A DNA stretch of 33,533 nucleotides from assembly GCA_000739515.1 (NCBI GenBank), contig DF820461.1, positions 132,170-165,702 of the forward strand. The letters run 5' to 3'. The notes below the pieces were generated by a model. The model was not told where the DNA came from. It did no database searches and saw nothing but the letters and a program-made list of their open reading frames with translations. The position numbers and the translations under genes are program-made. The DNA is from Candidatus Moduliflexus flocculans (GTDB lineage Bacteria; Moduliflexota; Moduliflexia; Moduliflexales; Moduliflexaceae). Numbering within the stretch: the stretch's first letter is position 1; each line of letters begins with the position of its first letter. Below are positions 1 to 6,691 of the stretch, in pieces.

Positions 1-1
1 T

Positions 2-172
2 GAGATTCGGCAAGCGGTAGAAAAAATTTTTGGTGTCAAAGTCCTCAGCGTCAATACATTGCGCATGCATGGCAAAGTAAAACGGCGCGGGAAGAGCGAG
101 GGAAGACGCCCTGATTGGAAAAAAGCGATTGTGACCTTGAAAGAGGGCGATACGATTCCTATTTGGAGTTAG
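2..172 (+). CDS. rplW: 50S ribosomal protein L23, 3' part (cut by window edge)
   Basis: Only the last 56 codons are present; the gene enters from outside the window. The reading frame starting at base 2 gives EIRQAVEKIFGVKVLSVNT, then a basic loop (KVKRRGKSEGRRPDWKKA) and an ending on TIPIW-S before a TAG stop, the usual C-terminal half of L23. L23 binds 23S rRNA near the peptide exit tunnel and is the docking site for trigger factor and SRP. Its position directly before rplB fits the S10 operon order. There is no sign of damage; the missing start is an effect of the window. Confidence 0.95.
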   Translation, partial: EIRQAVEKIFGVKVLSVNTLRMHGKVKRRGKSEGRRPDWKKAIVTLKEGDTIPIWS

Positions 173-239
173 ACGAAGGCGGTGGGCGGTTGGTAACTGG
201 TAGATGCAGTTGCCGATGGCCGATTGTCACAAGTGTGTT

Positions 240-1070
240 ATGGCAACCAAAAAATATAAACCAACTTCGCCTGGAAGACGATTTCAGACGGTCTCGACAT
301 TTGAAGAAATTACGGCATCGCGCCCTGAGCCGAGCTTGACCGTTATTCTTAAAAAAACCGGCGGACGAAACAATCAGGGGCGAGTGACTGCTCGTCATAT
401 CGGCGGCGGCCATAAACAGTTTTATCGAATCATTGATTTTAAGCGCAATAAACATGATGTTCCTGCAAAAGTTGCGACGATTGAATATGATCCGAACCGT
501 TCAGCTCGGATCGCGTTGTTGCATTATCGTGATGGTGAAAAGCGTTATATCCTTGCTCCAGAAGGGTTGGCCGTTGGAACAACGGTAGTCGCTGGCTCAA
601 ATGCAGATATTCAGCCCGGCAATGCGCTTTCATTGCGAAATATTCCGCTTGGAACTCCTATTCACAATATTGAATTAAAGATCGGCAAAGGTGGACAGAT
701 TGTGCGGAGTGCTGGCACAAGCGCTGTTATTATGGCAAAAGAAGGTGAATATGCGCATGTGCGCCTTCCTTCGGGAGAGGTGCGATTAATTCTGCTCAAC
801 TGCATGGCCACGATTGGAGTGGTTGGCAATGCGGATCATGCGAATATTTCAATCGGAAAAGCGGGAAGATCGCGTTGGCTTGGCAGACGCCCGAAAGTGC
901 GCGGCGTTGCAATGAACCCAGTTGATCATCCACATGGCGGCGGCGAGGGACGAACCTCTGGTGGGCGGCATCCTGTGACACCATGGGGACAGCCGACAAA
1001 AGGCTATAAAACCCGGAAGAAACGTAATCCGTCTGATAAATATATTATTCGTAAACGGAACGCGAGTTAA
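240..1070 (+). CDS. rplB: 50S ribosomal protein L2
   Basis: L2 (276 aa; the family is about 273-277) binds 23S rRNA at the subunit interface and is needed for peptidyl-transferase assembly. The protein opens MATKKYKPTSPGRRFQT and carries the conserved C-terminal stretch VAMNPVDHPHGGGEG with the histidine near the peptidyl-transferase centre, ending in KKRNPSDKYIIRKRNAS. The frame is open upstream to 204, but the ATG at 240 matches the family N-terminus exactly, so it is chosen. No good Shine-Dalgarno sequence is visible before either start, so translation may be coupled to rplW 67 bases upstream. Second gene of the S10 cluster in this window. Confidence 0.96.
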   Translation: MATKKYKPTSPGRRFQTVSTFEEITASRPEPSLTVILKKTGGRNNQGRVTARHIGGGHKQFYRIIDFKRNKHDVPAKVATIEYDPNRSARIALLHYRDGEKRYILAPEGLAVGTTVVAGSNADIQPGNALSLRNIPLGTPIHNIELKIGKGGQIVRSAGTSAVIMAKEGEYAHVRLPSGEVRLILLNCMATIGVVGNADHANISIGKAGRSRWLGRRPKVRGVAMNPVDHPHGGGEGRTSGGRHPVTPWGQPTKGYKTRKKRNPSDKYIIRKRNAS

Positions 1071-1081
1071 GTTTAGCGCAT

Positions 1082-1121
1082 AGGGGCGAGGCGGACAAGA
1101 GGTGTGCGCCTACCCGCCCCT
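1082..1121 (+). promoter_or_regulatory. Hairpin in the rplB-rpsS spacer
   Basis: Bases 1082-1088 pair with 1115-1121 (7 bp, mostly G-C). After a 3-base bulge, 1089-1093 pair with 1107-1111 (5 bp). Only three T residues follow, so it is a poor terminator. It ends a few bases before the GAGGT ribosome binding site of rpsS. It may stabilise or process the mRNA, or tune rpsS; function is inferred only. Confidence 0.5.
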
Positions 1122-1135
1122 TTATGAGGTATGAT

Positions 1136-1417
1136 ATGCCAAGATCGGTAAAAAAAGGACCATTTGTTGATGAAAGTTTGTTTAAAAAAGTCCAGGCGAT
1201 GAATATGCAAGGGGATAAAAAGGTGATTAAAACCTGGTCGCGTCGTTCGACGATTTTGCCGGATTTTATTTCTCATACGTTTGCCGTGCATAATGGAAAG
1301 CGTTTTATTCCCGTGTATGTGACCGAAAATATGGTCGGGCATAAATTAGGAGAATTTTCTCCGACGCGGACCTATCGAGGACATGGAAAAACCGAAAAGA
1401 CGACCACGAAAAAGTAA
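1136..1417 (+). CDS. rpsS: 30S ribosomal protein S19
   Basis: S19 (93 aa; the E. coli protein is 92) binds 16S rRNA in the head of the small subunit with S13. The family N-terminus PRSVKKGPFVDESLFKK is present, as are the motif TWSRRSTILPDFI and the conserved VTENMVGHKLGEFSPTRTYRGH near the end. An in-frame ATG exists at 1124, but the ATG at 1136 has a GAGGT site about 6 bases upstream and matches the family start, so it is used. Lies between rplB and rplV as in the classical S10 operon. Confidence 0.96.
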   Translation: MPRSVKKGPFVDESLFKKVQAMNMQGDKKVIKTWSRRSTILPDFISHTFAVHNGKRFIPVYVTENMVGHKLGEFSPTRTYRGHGKTEKTTTKK

Positions 1418-1451
1418 CTGGTCAATCGTCTTTCGTTGAGAGGAGAGAAGT

Positions 1452-1790
1452 ATGGCGGCTAAGTCAGTAGGACGATATATACGAGTGGCTCCACGCAAAG
1501 CGCGATTAGTGATTGATTTGATTCGGGGAAAATATGTGCAGGATGCGTTAGATATTTTGCAGCATTCCCCGAAGACGATTGCGAAGACGATTGAAGCCCT
1601 GGTGAGATCCGGCGTGGCAAATGCAGAGCATAATGAAGGCGTCAGCGATGTGGATGCTCTTTATATCAAAGAAGCATACGTGGATCAAGGCCCGACGATG
1701 AAACGTTTTACCCCTCGCGCAATGGGGCGGGCGACAAAGATTTTAAAGCGAACGAGTCATATCACGATCATTTTGGATGAAAAATTGTAA
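1452..1790 (+). CDS. rplV: 50S ribosomal protein L22
   Basis: L22 (112 aa, typical length) spans the large subunit and lines the exit tunnel with its beta-hairpin. The protein has the family features: an early VGRYIRVAPRKARLVIDLIRGK helix region, the ANAEHN motif, and the hairpin segment DQGPTMKRFTPRAMGRATKILKRTSHITIIL. A strong AGGAGAG ribosome binding site precedes the ATG. Follows rpsS by 34 bases and precedes rpsC. Confidence 0.96.
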   Translation: MAAKSVGRYIRVAPRKARLVIDLIRGKYVQDALDILQHSPKTIAKTIEALVRSGVANAEHNEGVSDVDALYIKEAYVDQGPTMKRFTPRAMGRATKILKRTSHITIILDEKL

Positions 1791-1856
1791 TAGGCGCGTA
1801 GCAGCGCCGGGGCGAAGGGTTGTATCCCTTTGGTTGCCGCGTTGTTATGAGGCGAA

Positions 1857-1875
1857 ACGTCAGAATGCTTGACGT
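1857..1875 (+). promoter_or_regulatory. Hairpin abutting the rpsC ribosome binding site
   Basis: ACGTCA (1857-1862) pairs with TGACGT (1870-1875) around a 7-base loop. The GGAGG site for the TTG start of rpsC begins at the very next base (1876). A second small stem (AAGGG 1815-1819 with CCCTT 1826-1830) lies upstream in the same 97-base spacer. The placement could expose or mask the ribosome binding site; this is inference. Confidence 0.45.
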
Positions 1876-1887
1876 GGAGGGTTCAGC

Positions 1888-2550
1888 TTGGGACAGAAAG
1901 TCAATCCAATAGGTATCCGATTGGGGATCAATAAAACTTGGCAATCCCGTTGGTATGCAGAGAAGAACTATGCTGATTTTTTGCATGAAGATTTGAAAAT
2001 CAAAAAATTTGTCAAAAAGACATTTTTTCATGCCGGAATTTCTCGCATAGAGGTTGAACGTGCCGCTGAAAAGACGACAATCAATATTCATACGTCTCGA
2101 CCAGGTATTTTGATTGGCCGGCGCGGCGCAGAAGTCGATCAATTAAAAAAGAAATTACAACAAATTACCGACCGCGATATTCATGTCAATATTTTTGAGG
2201 TGAGAAAAGCAGAAGTTGACGCGCAATTGGTCGCGGAAAATGTGGCGCTTCAATTAGAACGGCGTGTTGCGTTTCGTCGGGCGATGAAGCGGAGTGTTAC
2301 AACAGCCCTTCGTTTCGGGGCTGAAGGAATTCGTATCACGTGCTCCGGACGGCTTGGCGGCGCAGAAATGGCTCGAACAGAATGGTATCGCGAAGGCCGA
2401 GTGCCATTGCATACATTGCGAGCCGATATTGATTACGGATTTACGGAAGCCAGAACGACATACGGGGCGATTGGTATCAAAGTCTGGATTTTCAAAGGAG
2501 AGGTGCTTAGCCATGGCCATCAGCCCACTCCAGTCAATCCGACCGCATAA
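1888..2550 (+). CDS. rpsC: 30S ribosomal protein S3
   Basis: S3 (220 aa; family roughly 210-235) lies at the mRNA entry tunnel and takes part in the helicase activity of the ribosome. The N-terminus GQKVNPIGIRLGI is diagnostic. The KH domain carries RPGILIGRRGAEVDQLKKKL (GRRG loop near residues 77-80), and the C-terminal domain has GAEGIRITCSGRLGGAEMART and YGAIGIKVWI. The start is TTG, supported by a GGAGG site 7 bases upstream and by the exact family N-terminus. The C-terminal tail after the conserved domain is short. Confidence 0.96.
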   Translation: MGQKVNPIGIRLGINKTWQSRWYAEKNYADFLHEDLKIKKFVKKTFFHAGISRIEVERAAEKTTINIHTSRPGILIGRRGAEVDQLKKKLQQITDRDIHVNIFEVRKAEVDAQLVAENVALQLERRVAFRRAMKRSVTTALRFGAEGIRITCSGRLGGAEMARTEWYREGRVPLHTLRADIDYGFTEARTTYGAIGIKVWIFKGEVLSHGHQPTPVNPTA

Positions 2551-2682
2551 TTCCCTTATCTACTGAGAATATTATCGAAGAGCTAAAGTGAGTATTGGCA
2601 CTCATCTCATCTGTTGAGAATGCCGGGGAGTTTTTTGCCCTTTTATCGCTTTGGACTAAGGAAGAAGAGAAGGTGTTGTCTT

Positions 2683-3102
2683 ATGTTAATGCCGAAAAAG
2701 GTAAAATATCGCAAACAGCAGCGGGGGCGGATGAAAGGAAAAGCGTATCGCGGCTGTGAAGTCAATTTCGGGCAATATGGCCTGCAAGCCCAGGAAGTGG
2801 GGTATGTGACAGACCGCCAGATTGAGGCTGCGCGTATTTCCATGACCAGAAAGATTAAACGTGCTGGGCGCGTGTGGATTCGAATCTTCCCGGATAAACC
2901 TGTGACGAAAAAGCCTGCTGAAACGCGAATGGGAAAAGGAAAAGGCGGGCCTGATCATTGGGTCTGTGTCGTGAAGCCGGGACGAGTGCTGTATGAAATG
3001 GAAGGCGTTCCGGAAGAATTGGCGCGGGAAGCGTTTCGGTTGGCAGCGCATAAATTGCCAGTCAAAACGAAATTTATCGAAAGAGGGGTATTGCCACAAT
3101 GA
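2683..3102 (+). CDS. rplP: 50S ribosomal protein L16
   Basis: L16 (139 aa; E. coli 136) binds 23S rRNA near the A site and helps position tRNA. The chosen start gives MLMPKKVKYRKQQRGRMKG, matching the family; the frame is open upstream to 2614, but the extra residues are unlike L16, and a GAGAAGGTG site lies before 2683. Conserved features are RQIEAARISMTRKIKRAGRVWIR-type segments, FPDKPVTKKPAETRMGKGKG, and VLYEMEGVPEELAREAF. Its stop overlaps the rpmC start (ATGA), suggesting translational coupling. A 132-base spacer with an imperfect stem (2597-2624) separates it from rpsC. Confidence 0.96.
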   Translation: MLMPKKVKYRKQQRGRMKGKAYRGCEVNFGQYGLQAQEVGYVTDRQIEAARISMTRKIKRAGRVWIRIFPDKPVTKKPAETRMGKGKGGPDHWVCVVKPGRVLYEMEGVPEELAREAFRLAAHKLPVKTKFIERGVLPQ

Positions 3103-3299
3103 AAAAAGCAAAAGAGCTTCGAGAAATGAGCCCTGAGGAACTGGAAAGTCGGGAGCGCGACTTAACGGAAGAAGTGTTTAACCTCCGGTTTCAAATTGCG
3201 GCAGGAATCGCAGAAAACCCTCAAATCTTACGAAATGTTCGCAAAAATTTGGCGAGAGTGAAAACTGTGCGCCGAGAAAAGGAACTACAGAATGGATAG
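3099..3299 (+). CDS. rpmC: 50S ribosomal protein L29
   Basis: L29 (66 aa, normal) sits next to L23 at the exit tunnel. It reads as a two-helix, highly charged protein with the family segment LREMSPEELESRERDLTEEVFNLRFQ split over residues 6-32, then NPQILRNVRKNLARVKTVRREKE. The ATG overlaps the rplP stop by four bases (ATGA), which fixes the start and implies coupled translation. Order rplP-rpmC-rpsQ is the usual end of the S10 operon. Confidence 0.95.
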   Translation: MKKAKELREMSPEELESRERDLTEEVFNLRFQIAAGIAENPQILRNVRKNLARVKTVRREKELQNG

Positions 3300-3372
3300 G
3301 GTTCACTCTCACGGCGTGATTGAGTGCATTCTGTGAAGAAAATTTATTGACAAGTTGAAGGGGGTTTTTAAT

Positions 3373-3639
3373 ATGGCGCAACAAACGCAAGGGCAGCGCA
3401 AAACTCGCCAGGGCGTCGTGGTCAGCAATAAAATGGATAAGACCGTTGTTGTTCGTGTGGAACGGTTGACGCGGCACCCTAAATATCATCGAGTCATCAA
3501 ATCGGCGAAGAAATTCAAAGCGCATGATGAACTGAATCAATGTAATATTGGCGATCTTGTTGAGATCGTTGAGACGCGGCCTCTGAGTAAAGATAAATGT
3601 TGGCGAGTGACCGAGATTGTAAGAAAAGCAGACGTGTAA
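3373..3639 (+). CDS. rpsQ: 30S ribosomal protein S17
   Basis: S17 (88 aa; family about 80-90) is a primary 16S rRNA binder with an OB fold. It contains RKTRQGVVVSNKMDKTVVVRV, then HPKYHRVIKSAKKFKAHDE and GDLVEIVETRPLSKDKCWRV, all standard. A TTG at 3355 is in frame, but AAGGGGG at 3358-3364 is a well-spaced ribosome binding site for the ATG at 3373, which is taken as the start. A 73-base spacer separates it from rpmC. The stop codon lies inside a hairpin that leads to rplN. Confidence 0.95.
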   Translation: MAQQTQGQRKTRQGVVVSNKMDKTVVVRVERLTRHPKYHRVIKSAKKFKAHDELNQCNIGDLVEIVETRPLSKDKCWRVTEIVRKADV

Positions 3640-3666
3640 AACGCGAAAGGGTTTGCACGTCCTTTC
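3631..3666 (+). promoter_or_regulatory. Two mutually exclusive hairpins between rpsQ and rplN
   Basis: Hairpin A pairs 3631-3640 with 3652-3661 (10 bp, one wobble) and includes the rpsQ stop codon. Hairpin B pairs GAAAGG 3645-3650 with CCTTTC 3661-3666. Both use base 3661, and the B 5' arm lies in the A loop, so they compete or form a pseudoknot-like fold. This is the junction between the classical S10 and spc operons. Role inferred. Confidence 0.45.
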
Positions 3667-3689
3667 TTGTGTGGAATAGGTGACCGATC

Positions 3690-4058
3690 ATGATACAGAT
3701 GCAGACGATTTTAGACGTTATTGATAATTCAGGGGCAAAAAAGGTGCAGTGCATTAAAGTCCTGGGAGGATCAAAGCGGAAATATGCTCGGCTGGGCGAT
3801 TTAATTATTGCTTCTGTGAAAGAAGCCTCCCCAGGGGGAAATGTGAAGAAAAAAGACGTGGTGCGCGCTGTGGTGGTGCGAACAACGAAAGAACAGCGGA
3901 GAAATGATGGATCGTATATTAAGTTTGATCATAATGCCGCTGTGTTACTTAACAACCAAAATGAGCCGATAGGAACTCGTATTTTTGGGCCAGTCGCAAG
4001 AGAACTCCGAGATAAGGCGTTTATGAAAATTGTGTCGCTTGCGCCAGAAGTGTTATAG
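3690..4058 (+). CDS. rplN: 50S ribosomal protein L14
   Basis: L14 (122 aa, exactly the usual bacterial length) binds 23S rRNA at the subunit interface and forms bridges with the small subunit. The N-terminus MIQMQTILDVIDNSGAKKVQ and the segments GDLIIASVKEASPGGNVKKKDVV, DGSYIKFDHNAAVLLNNQ and PIGTRIFGPVARELRDKAFMKIVSLAPEVL are textbook. First gene of the spc part of the cluster, preceded by the two hairpins after rpsQ. Confidence 0.97.
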   Translation: MIQMQTILDVIDNSGAKKVQCIKVLGGSKRKYARLGDLIIASVKEASPGGNVKKKDVVRAVVVRTTKEQRRNDGSYIKFDHNAAVLLNNQNEPIGTRIFGPVARELRDKAFMKIVSLAPEVL

Positions 4059-4098
4059 GCGTGGAAAATGACTTGGCCTGTAGAGGAGTGTAAGAGCA

Positions 4099-4428
4099 AT
4101 GTCAAAGCCAAAGCTTCATGTGAAAAAAAATGATGTGGTCAGGGTGATCTCTGGAAAAGAAAAAGGGAAAACCGGCAAAATTTTGAAAGCCTATCCTGAG
4201 AAAAATCGGGTGATTATCGAGCACCTGAATATGATTAAAAAACATACGAAACGTCGTTCTCAGGGACAAGGGGGCGGGATTATCGAACGCGAAGGCACGA
4301 TTCATGTGTCAAATGTGATGTTAGTGTGCCCCAGCTGCAAACAGGCCACGCGCATTGCCAAAAAGTTTTTAGAAGACGGTTCGAAAGTCAGATGTTGCAA
4401 AAAATGTGGAGAGGTTGTTGACAGGTAA
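4099..4428 (+). CDS. rplX: 50S ribosomal protein L24, with C-terminal cysteine pairs
   Basis: L24 (109 aa; family 100-110) is an assembly initiator protein on 23S rRNA. It has the KOW motif KKNDVVRVISGKEKGKTGKI (residues 9-28), then NRVIIEHLNMIKKHTK and GGGIIEREGTIHVSNVMLVCP. The C-terminus keeps a zinc-ribbon-like cysteine set (C77-x2-C80 and C99/C100 to C103), as in many but not all bacterial L24. A GAGGAG site precedes the ATG. The 71-base spacer after it contains a hairpin in front of rplE. Confidence 0.96.
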   Translation: MSKPKLHVKKNDVVRVISGKEKGKTGKILKAYPEKNRVIIEHLNMIKKHTKRRSQGQGGGIIEREGTIHVSNVMLVCPSCKQATRIAKKFLEDGSKVRCCKKCGEVVDR

Positions 4429-4439
4429 CACGCACAGAG

Positions 4440-4478
4440 GATTGCCGATTGCTTCTTGACTGAAACCAATCAACAATC
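4440..4478 (+). promoter_or_regulatory. Two-step hairpin upstream of rplE, candidate r-protein target
   Basis: GATTG 4440-4444 pairs with CAATC 4474-4478. After a 2x2 internal loop, GATTG 4447-4451 pairs with CAATC 4467-4471. It lies between rplX and rplE, where E. coli S8 binds spc mRNA to repress the operon. rplE has only a weak ribosome binding site. No S8 consensus was checked base by base, so the link is inference. Confidence 0.4.
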
Positions 4479-4499
4479 GTCCGAAGTGAAAAACGAAAC

Positions 4500-5042
4500 A
4501 TGGCAGCAAACTTAAAAGTCAAATACGAAAACGAAGTAATCGCCGCATTGAAAAAGCGTTTTAATTATACCAGTGTCATGGCTGTGCCGCGAATTGAGAA
4601 AATCGTCGTGAATATGGGCATGGGAGAAGCTGTGGCTGACGCGAAAGTGCTGGATAAAGCTGTTGAAGAATTGAGTGCGATTACTGGACAGAAACCCATG
4701 ATTACAAAAGCGCGCAAATCCATCGCCGGATTTAAATTACGGGCTGGAATGCCGATTGGATGCATGGTGACGCTAAGAAAAGATCGGATGTATGAATTTT
4801 TGGAACGATTGATGAATGTGGCGCTTCCGCGCGTGCGCGATTTTAAAGGCGTGCCGTCGAAAGCATTCGATGGGCGCGGAAATTATACGCTTGGAGTGCG
4901 CGAGCAGATCATTTTTCCAGAAATTGATTACGATAAAGTTGATAAATTACGAGGATTAAATGTCGCCATTGTAACAACTGCAAGAAACGATGAAGAAGGG
5001 TATCACCTGTTGAAAGAACTTGGGATGCCATTTAGTCGTTAA
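4500..5042 (+). CDS. rplE: 50S ribosomal protein L5
   Basis: L5 (180 aa, normal) binds 5S rRNA and contacts P-site tRNA. Conserved regions are MAVPRIEKIVVNMGMGEAV, ITGQKPMITKARKSIAGFKLR, GMPIGCMVTLR and FPEIDYDKVDKLRGLNVAIVTTA, in the expected order. The ATG at 4500 lacks a strong Shine-Dalgarno sequence (only GAAGTGA nearby), unusual in this operon where most genes have one. Together with the preceding hairpin, this suggests controlled or coupled translation. Followed by rpsN after 26 bases. Confidence 0.96.
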   Translation: MAANLKVKYENEVIAALKKRFNYTSVMAVPRIEKIVVNMGMGEAVADAKVLDKAVEELSAITGQKPMITKARKSIAGFKLRAGMPIGCMVTLRKDRMYEFLERLMNVALPRVRDFKGVPSKAFDGRGNYTLGVREQIIFPEIDYDKVDKLRGLNVAIVTTARNDEEGYHLLKELGMPFSR

Positions 5043-5068
5043 GGCGCATCGAGGGAGGGAAACTGAAC

Positions 5069-5254
5069 GTGGCCAAGAAGTCAATGATTTTGAAGCAACA
5101 AGGTCCTCAAAAATTTCAAGTGCGCGGGTATCATCGCTGTCGGATTTGTGGCCGTCCACGTGGATATCTTCGGAAGTTTGGAATGTGCCGTATTTGTTTT
5201 CGCCAATTAGCTTCGCGAGGAGAAGTTCCTGGCGTCACGAAATCAAGTTGGTAA
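5069..5254 (+). CDS. rpsN: 30S ribosomal protein S14, zinc-binding type Z
   Basis: A 61-residue S14 of the short zinc-binding kind. Cysteines C24-x2-C27 (CRIC) and C40-x2-C43 (CRIC again) form the zinc site; the zinc-independent form is about 100 aa and lacks these cysteines. The start is GTG, supported by a GGGAGGG site and by the family N-terminus MAKKSMI. S14 joins the head of the small subunit late in assembly. A zinc-free copy elsewhere in the genome cannot be excluded. Confidence 0.96.
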   Translation: MAKKSMILKQQGPQKFQVRGYHRCRICGRPRGYLRKFGMCRICFRQLASRGEVPGVTKSSW

Positions 5255-5272
5255 GAGGAGAGGACGACGATT

Positions 5273-5656
5273 ATGATGACAGATCCTATTGCTGATTTAC
5301 TCACGCGAGTTCGAAATGCGAACATGGCAGGAAAGGCGATGATTGACGCGCCGTATTCGAAATTAAAAGCCGAAGTGCTTCGTATTTTGAAGGCTGAGGG
5401 GTTTATTCAAGACTATTCCCAGGAAGATCGCGTGTTGCATATTCAATTGAAATTTGCAGAAAAAGGGGCGCGCATTATTACAGAAATTAAGCGCGTGAGC
5501 AAGCCTGGGTGTCGAGTGTATCGTTCCAAGAATGATTTGCCAAAAGTGTTAAATGGCCTCGGCATCGCTATTGTGTCAACATCCAAAGGGGTTTTGACTG
5601 ATCGAGAAGCTCGCCTGGCGAATGTGGGCGGCGAAGTGTTATGCACGGTGTGGTAA
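5273..5656 (+). CDS. rpsH: 30S ribosomal protein S8
   Basis: S8 (127 aa; E. coli 130) binds helix 21 of 16S rRNA and in E. coli also represses the spc operon. Conserved elements: TDPIADLLTRVRNAN at the start, the mid KPGCRVYRSKNDLPKVLNGLGIAIVSTSKG, and TDREARLANVGGEVLCTVW at the end. Two adjacent ATG codons open the frame; the first is taken. A GAGGACGACG stretch precedes it. Spacing to rpsN is 18 bases. Confidence 0.96.
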   Translation: MMTDPIADLLTRVRNANMAGKAMIDAPYSKLKAEVLRILKAEGFIQDYSQEDRVLHIQLKFAEKGARIITEIKRVSKPGCRVYRSKNDLPKVLNGLGIAIVSTSKGVLTDREARLANVGGEVLCTVW

Positions 5657-5659
5657 GAA

Positions 5660-5668
5660 TGCTATAAT
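5660..5668 (+). promoter_or_regulatory. Possible extended -10 promoter upstream of rplF
   Basis: TGCTATAAT contains a perfect TATAAT hexamer preceded by the TGn extension that can replace a good -35 box. No TTGACA-like hexamer is seen 16-18 bases upstream. It would give a transcript starting near the 5670-5702 hairpin and entering rplF. A single short match can arise by chance, so confidence is low. Confidence 0.25.
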
Positions 5669-5669
5669 C

Positions 5670-5702
5670 CGTAATGGGGCCTCGGCGAGGCGCCGCATTA
5701 CG
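5670..5702 (+). promoter_or_regulatory. Strong hairpin between rpsH and rplF
   Basis: Seven base pairs (5670-5676 with 5696-5702) continue, with small bulges, into a G-C rich inner stem (5777-independent; 5677-5683 with 5687-5694) closed by a GGC loop. No T-run follows. It ends just before the GAGGT ribosome binding site of rplF. It may be an RNA-stability or translation-control element. Confidence 0.5.
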
Positions 5703-5718
5703 CATGAGGTTGTAACGC

Positions 5719-6255
5719 ATGTCACGAATAGGAAAAAAACCGATTGAAATTCCCAAAGGTGTAGAAATTAGCCTACAACAGGATGTGTTGACGGTCAAAG
5801 GGAAATTAGGAGTATTGACATACGCGATCCCGGCTGGAATTTCTGTGAATACTGAGGAGTCGAAGCTTGTTGTGGCTCGTGCGACCGACCAGAAACGTCA
5901 TCGCGCACTGCATGGATTGGTGCGTTCATTAGTGAATAATATGGTGGTCGGCGTGTCCGAGGGATTTACTCGGACGTTAGAAATTGTCGGCATCGGGTAT
6001 CGCGCGAAAAAAGAGGGCACAGGTATTACGCTGTCGGTCGGATATTCTCACCCGGTAGATGTTCCTGCTCCAGAAGGCATTACGTTTGATGTCGAAGGGA
6101 CAAATAAAATTATTGTTAAAGGCATTGATAAGCAACGAGTCGGGCAGGTTGCGGCAGATATTAGAAAAATTAGAAAACCTGAGCCTTACAAAGGAAAAGG
6201 GATTCGCTATAGCGATGAAGTTATTCGCAAGAAAGAAGGAAAGACCGCAGCGTAA
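5719..6255 (+). CDS. rplF: 50S ribosomal protein L6
   Basis: L6 (178 aa; E. coli 177) has two similar domains and binds 23S rRNA near the sarcin-ricin loop. Seen here: SRIGKKPIEIPKGVEI at the start, LVNNMVVGVSEGFTRTLEIVGIGYRA in the middle, and the C-terminal signature KEKVGQ-like IDKQRVGQVAADIRKIRKPEPYKGKGI split around residues 135-160. A GAGGTTGT site precedes the ATG. Its stop is immediately followed by the open frame leading into rplR. Confidence 0.96.
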   Translation: MSRIGKKPIEIPKGVEISLQQDVLTVKGKLGVLTYAIPAGISVNTEESKLVVARATDQKRHRALHGLVRSLVNNMVVGVSEGFTRTLEIVGIGYRAKKEGTGITLSVGYSHPVDVPAPEGITFDVEGTNKIIVKGIDKQRVGQVAADIRKIRKPEPYKGKGIRYSDEVIRKKEGKTAA

Positions 6256-6291
6256 ATGTGCGCTTGCGTATATTTTCCGACTGTACGAATT

Positions 6292-6660
6292 ATGGAAACA
6301 AAAATTCGCCGAGAAAATCCTCGCATCCGAAGACATAAACGCATCAGAGAAAAAGTCTCTGGGACGGCTGAGCGTCCTCGTTTATGCGTTTATCGTAGTT
6401 TAAAACATATTTATGCGCAGCTAATTGATGATGAGCAAGGGCATACATTATTGACAGTCTCAACATTAAGCCCTGAATTCCGTGCGACGATGTCGTATGG
6501 CGGGAATGTTGCCGCGGCAAAAGAGGTAGGGAAATTGCTGGCTCAAAAAGCGTTGGCGCAGAACATTACGAAAGTGGTGTTCGATCGTGGCGGATATAAA
6601 TATCACGGAAGAGTGGCAGCATTAGCTCAACAAGTTCGAGAAAATGGCGTGCAGGTCTAA
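6292..6660 (+). CDS. rplR: 50S ribosomal protein L18
   Basis: L18 (122 aa from this start; family 115-122) binds 5S rRNA with L5 and L25. Features: RRHKRIREKVSGTAERPRL, VYRSLKHIYAQLIDDEQGHTL, and the C-terminal VVFDRGGYKYHGRVAALAQQVRENGVQV. The frame is open from 6256, but the 12 added residues are unlike L18; the ATG at 6292 gives METKIRRENPR, a plausible N-terminus. No strong ribosome binding site is seen at either start, so coupling to rplF is likely. Confidence 0.94.
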   Translation: METKIRRENPRIRRHKRIREKVSGTAERPRLCVYRSLKHIYAQLIDDEQGHTLLTVSTLSPEFRATMSYGGNVAAAKEVGKLLAQKALAQNITKVVFDRGGYKYHGRVAALAQQVRENGVQV

Positions 6661-6691
6661 TGCGCTATAACTATAAAAAAGGAGGATTCCC

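Noticed and set aside
204..239. N-terminal extension of L2
   Set aside because: The 12 extra residues are unlike any L2 family start; the ATG at 240 fits exactly.
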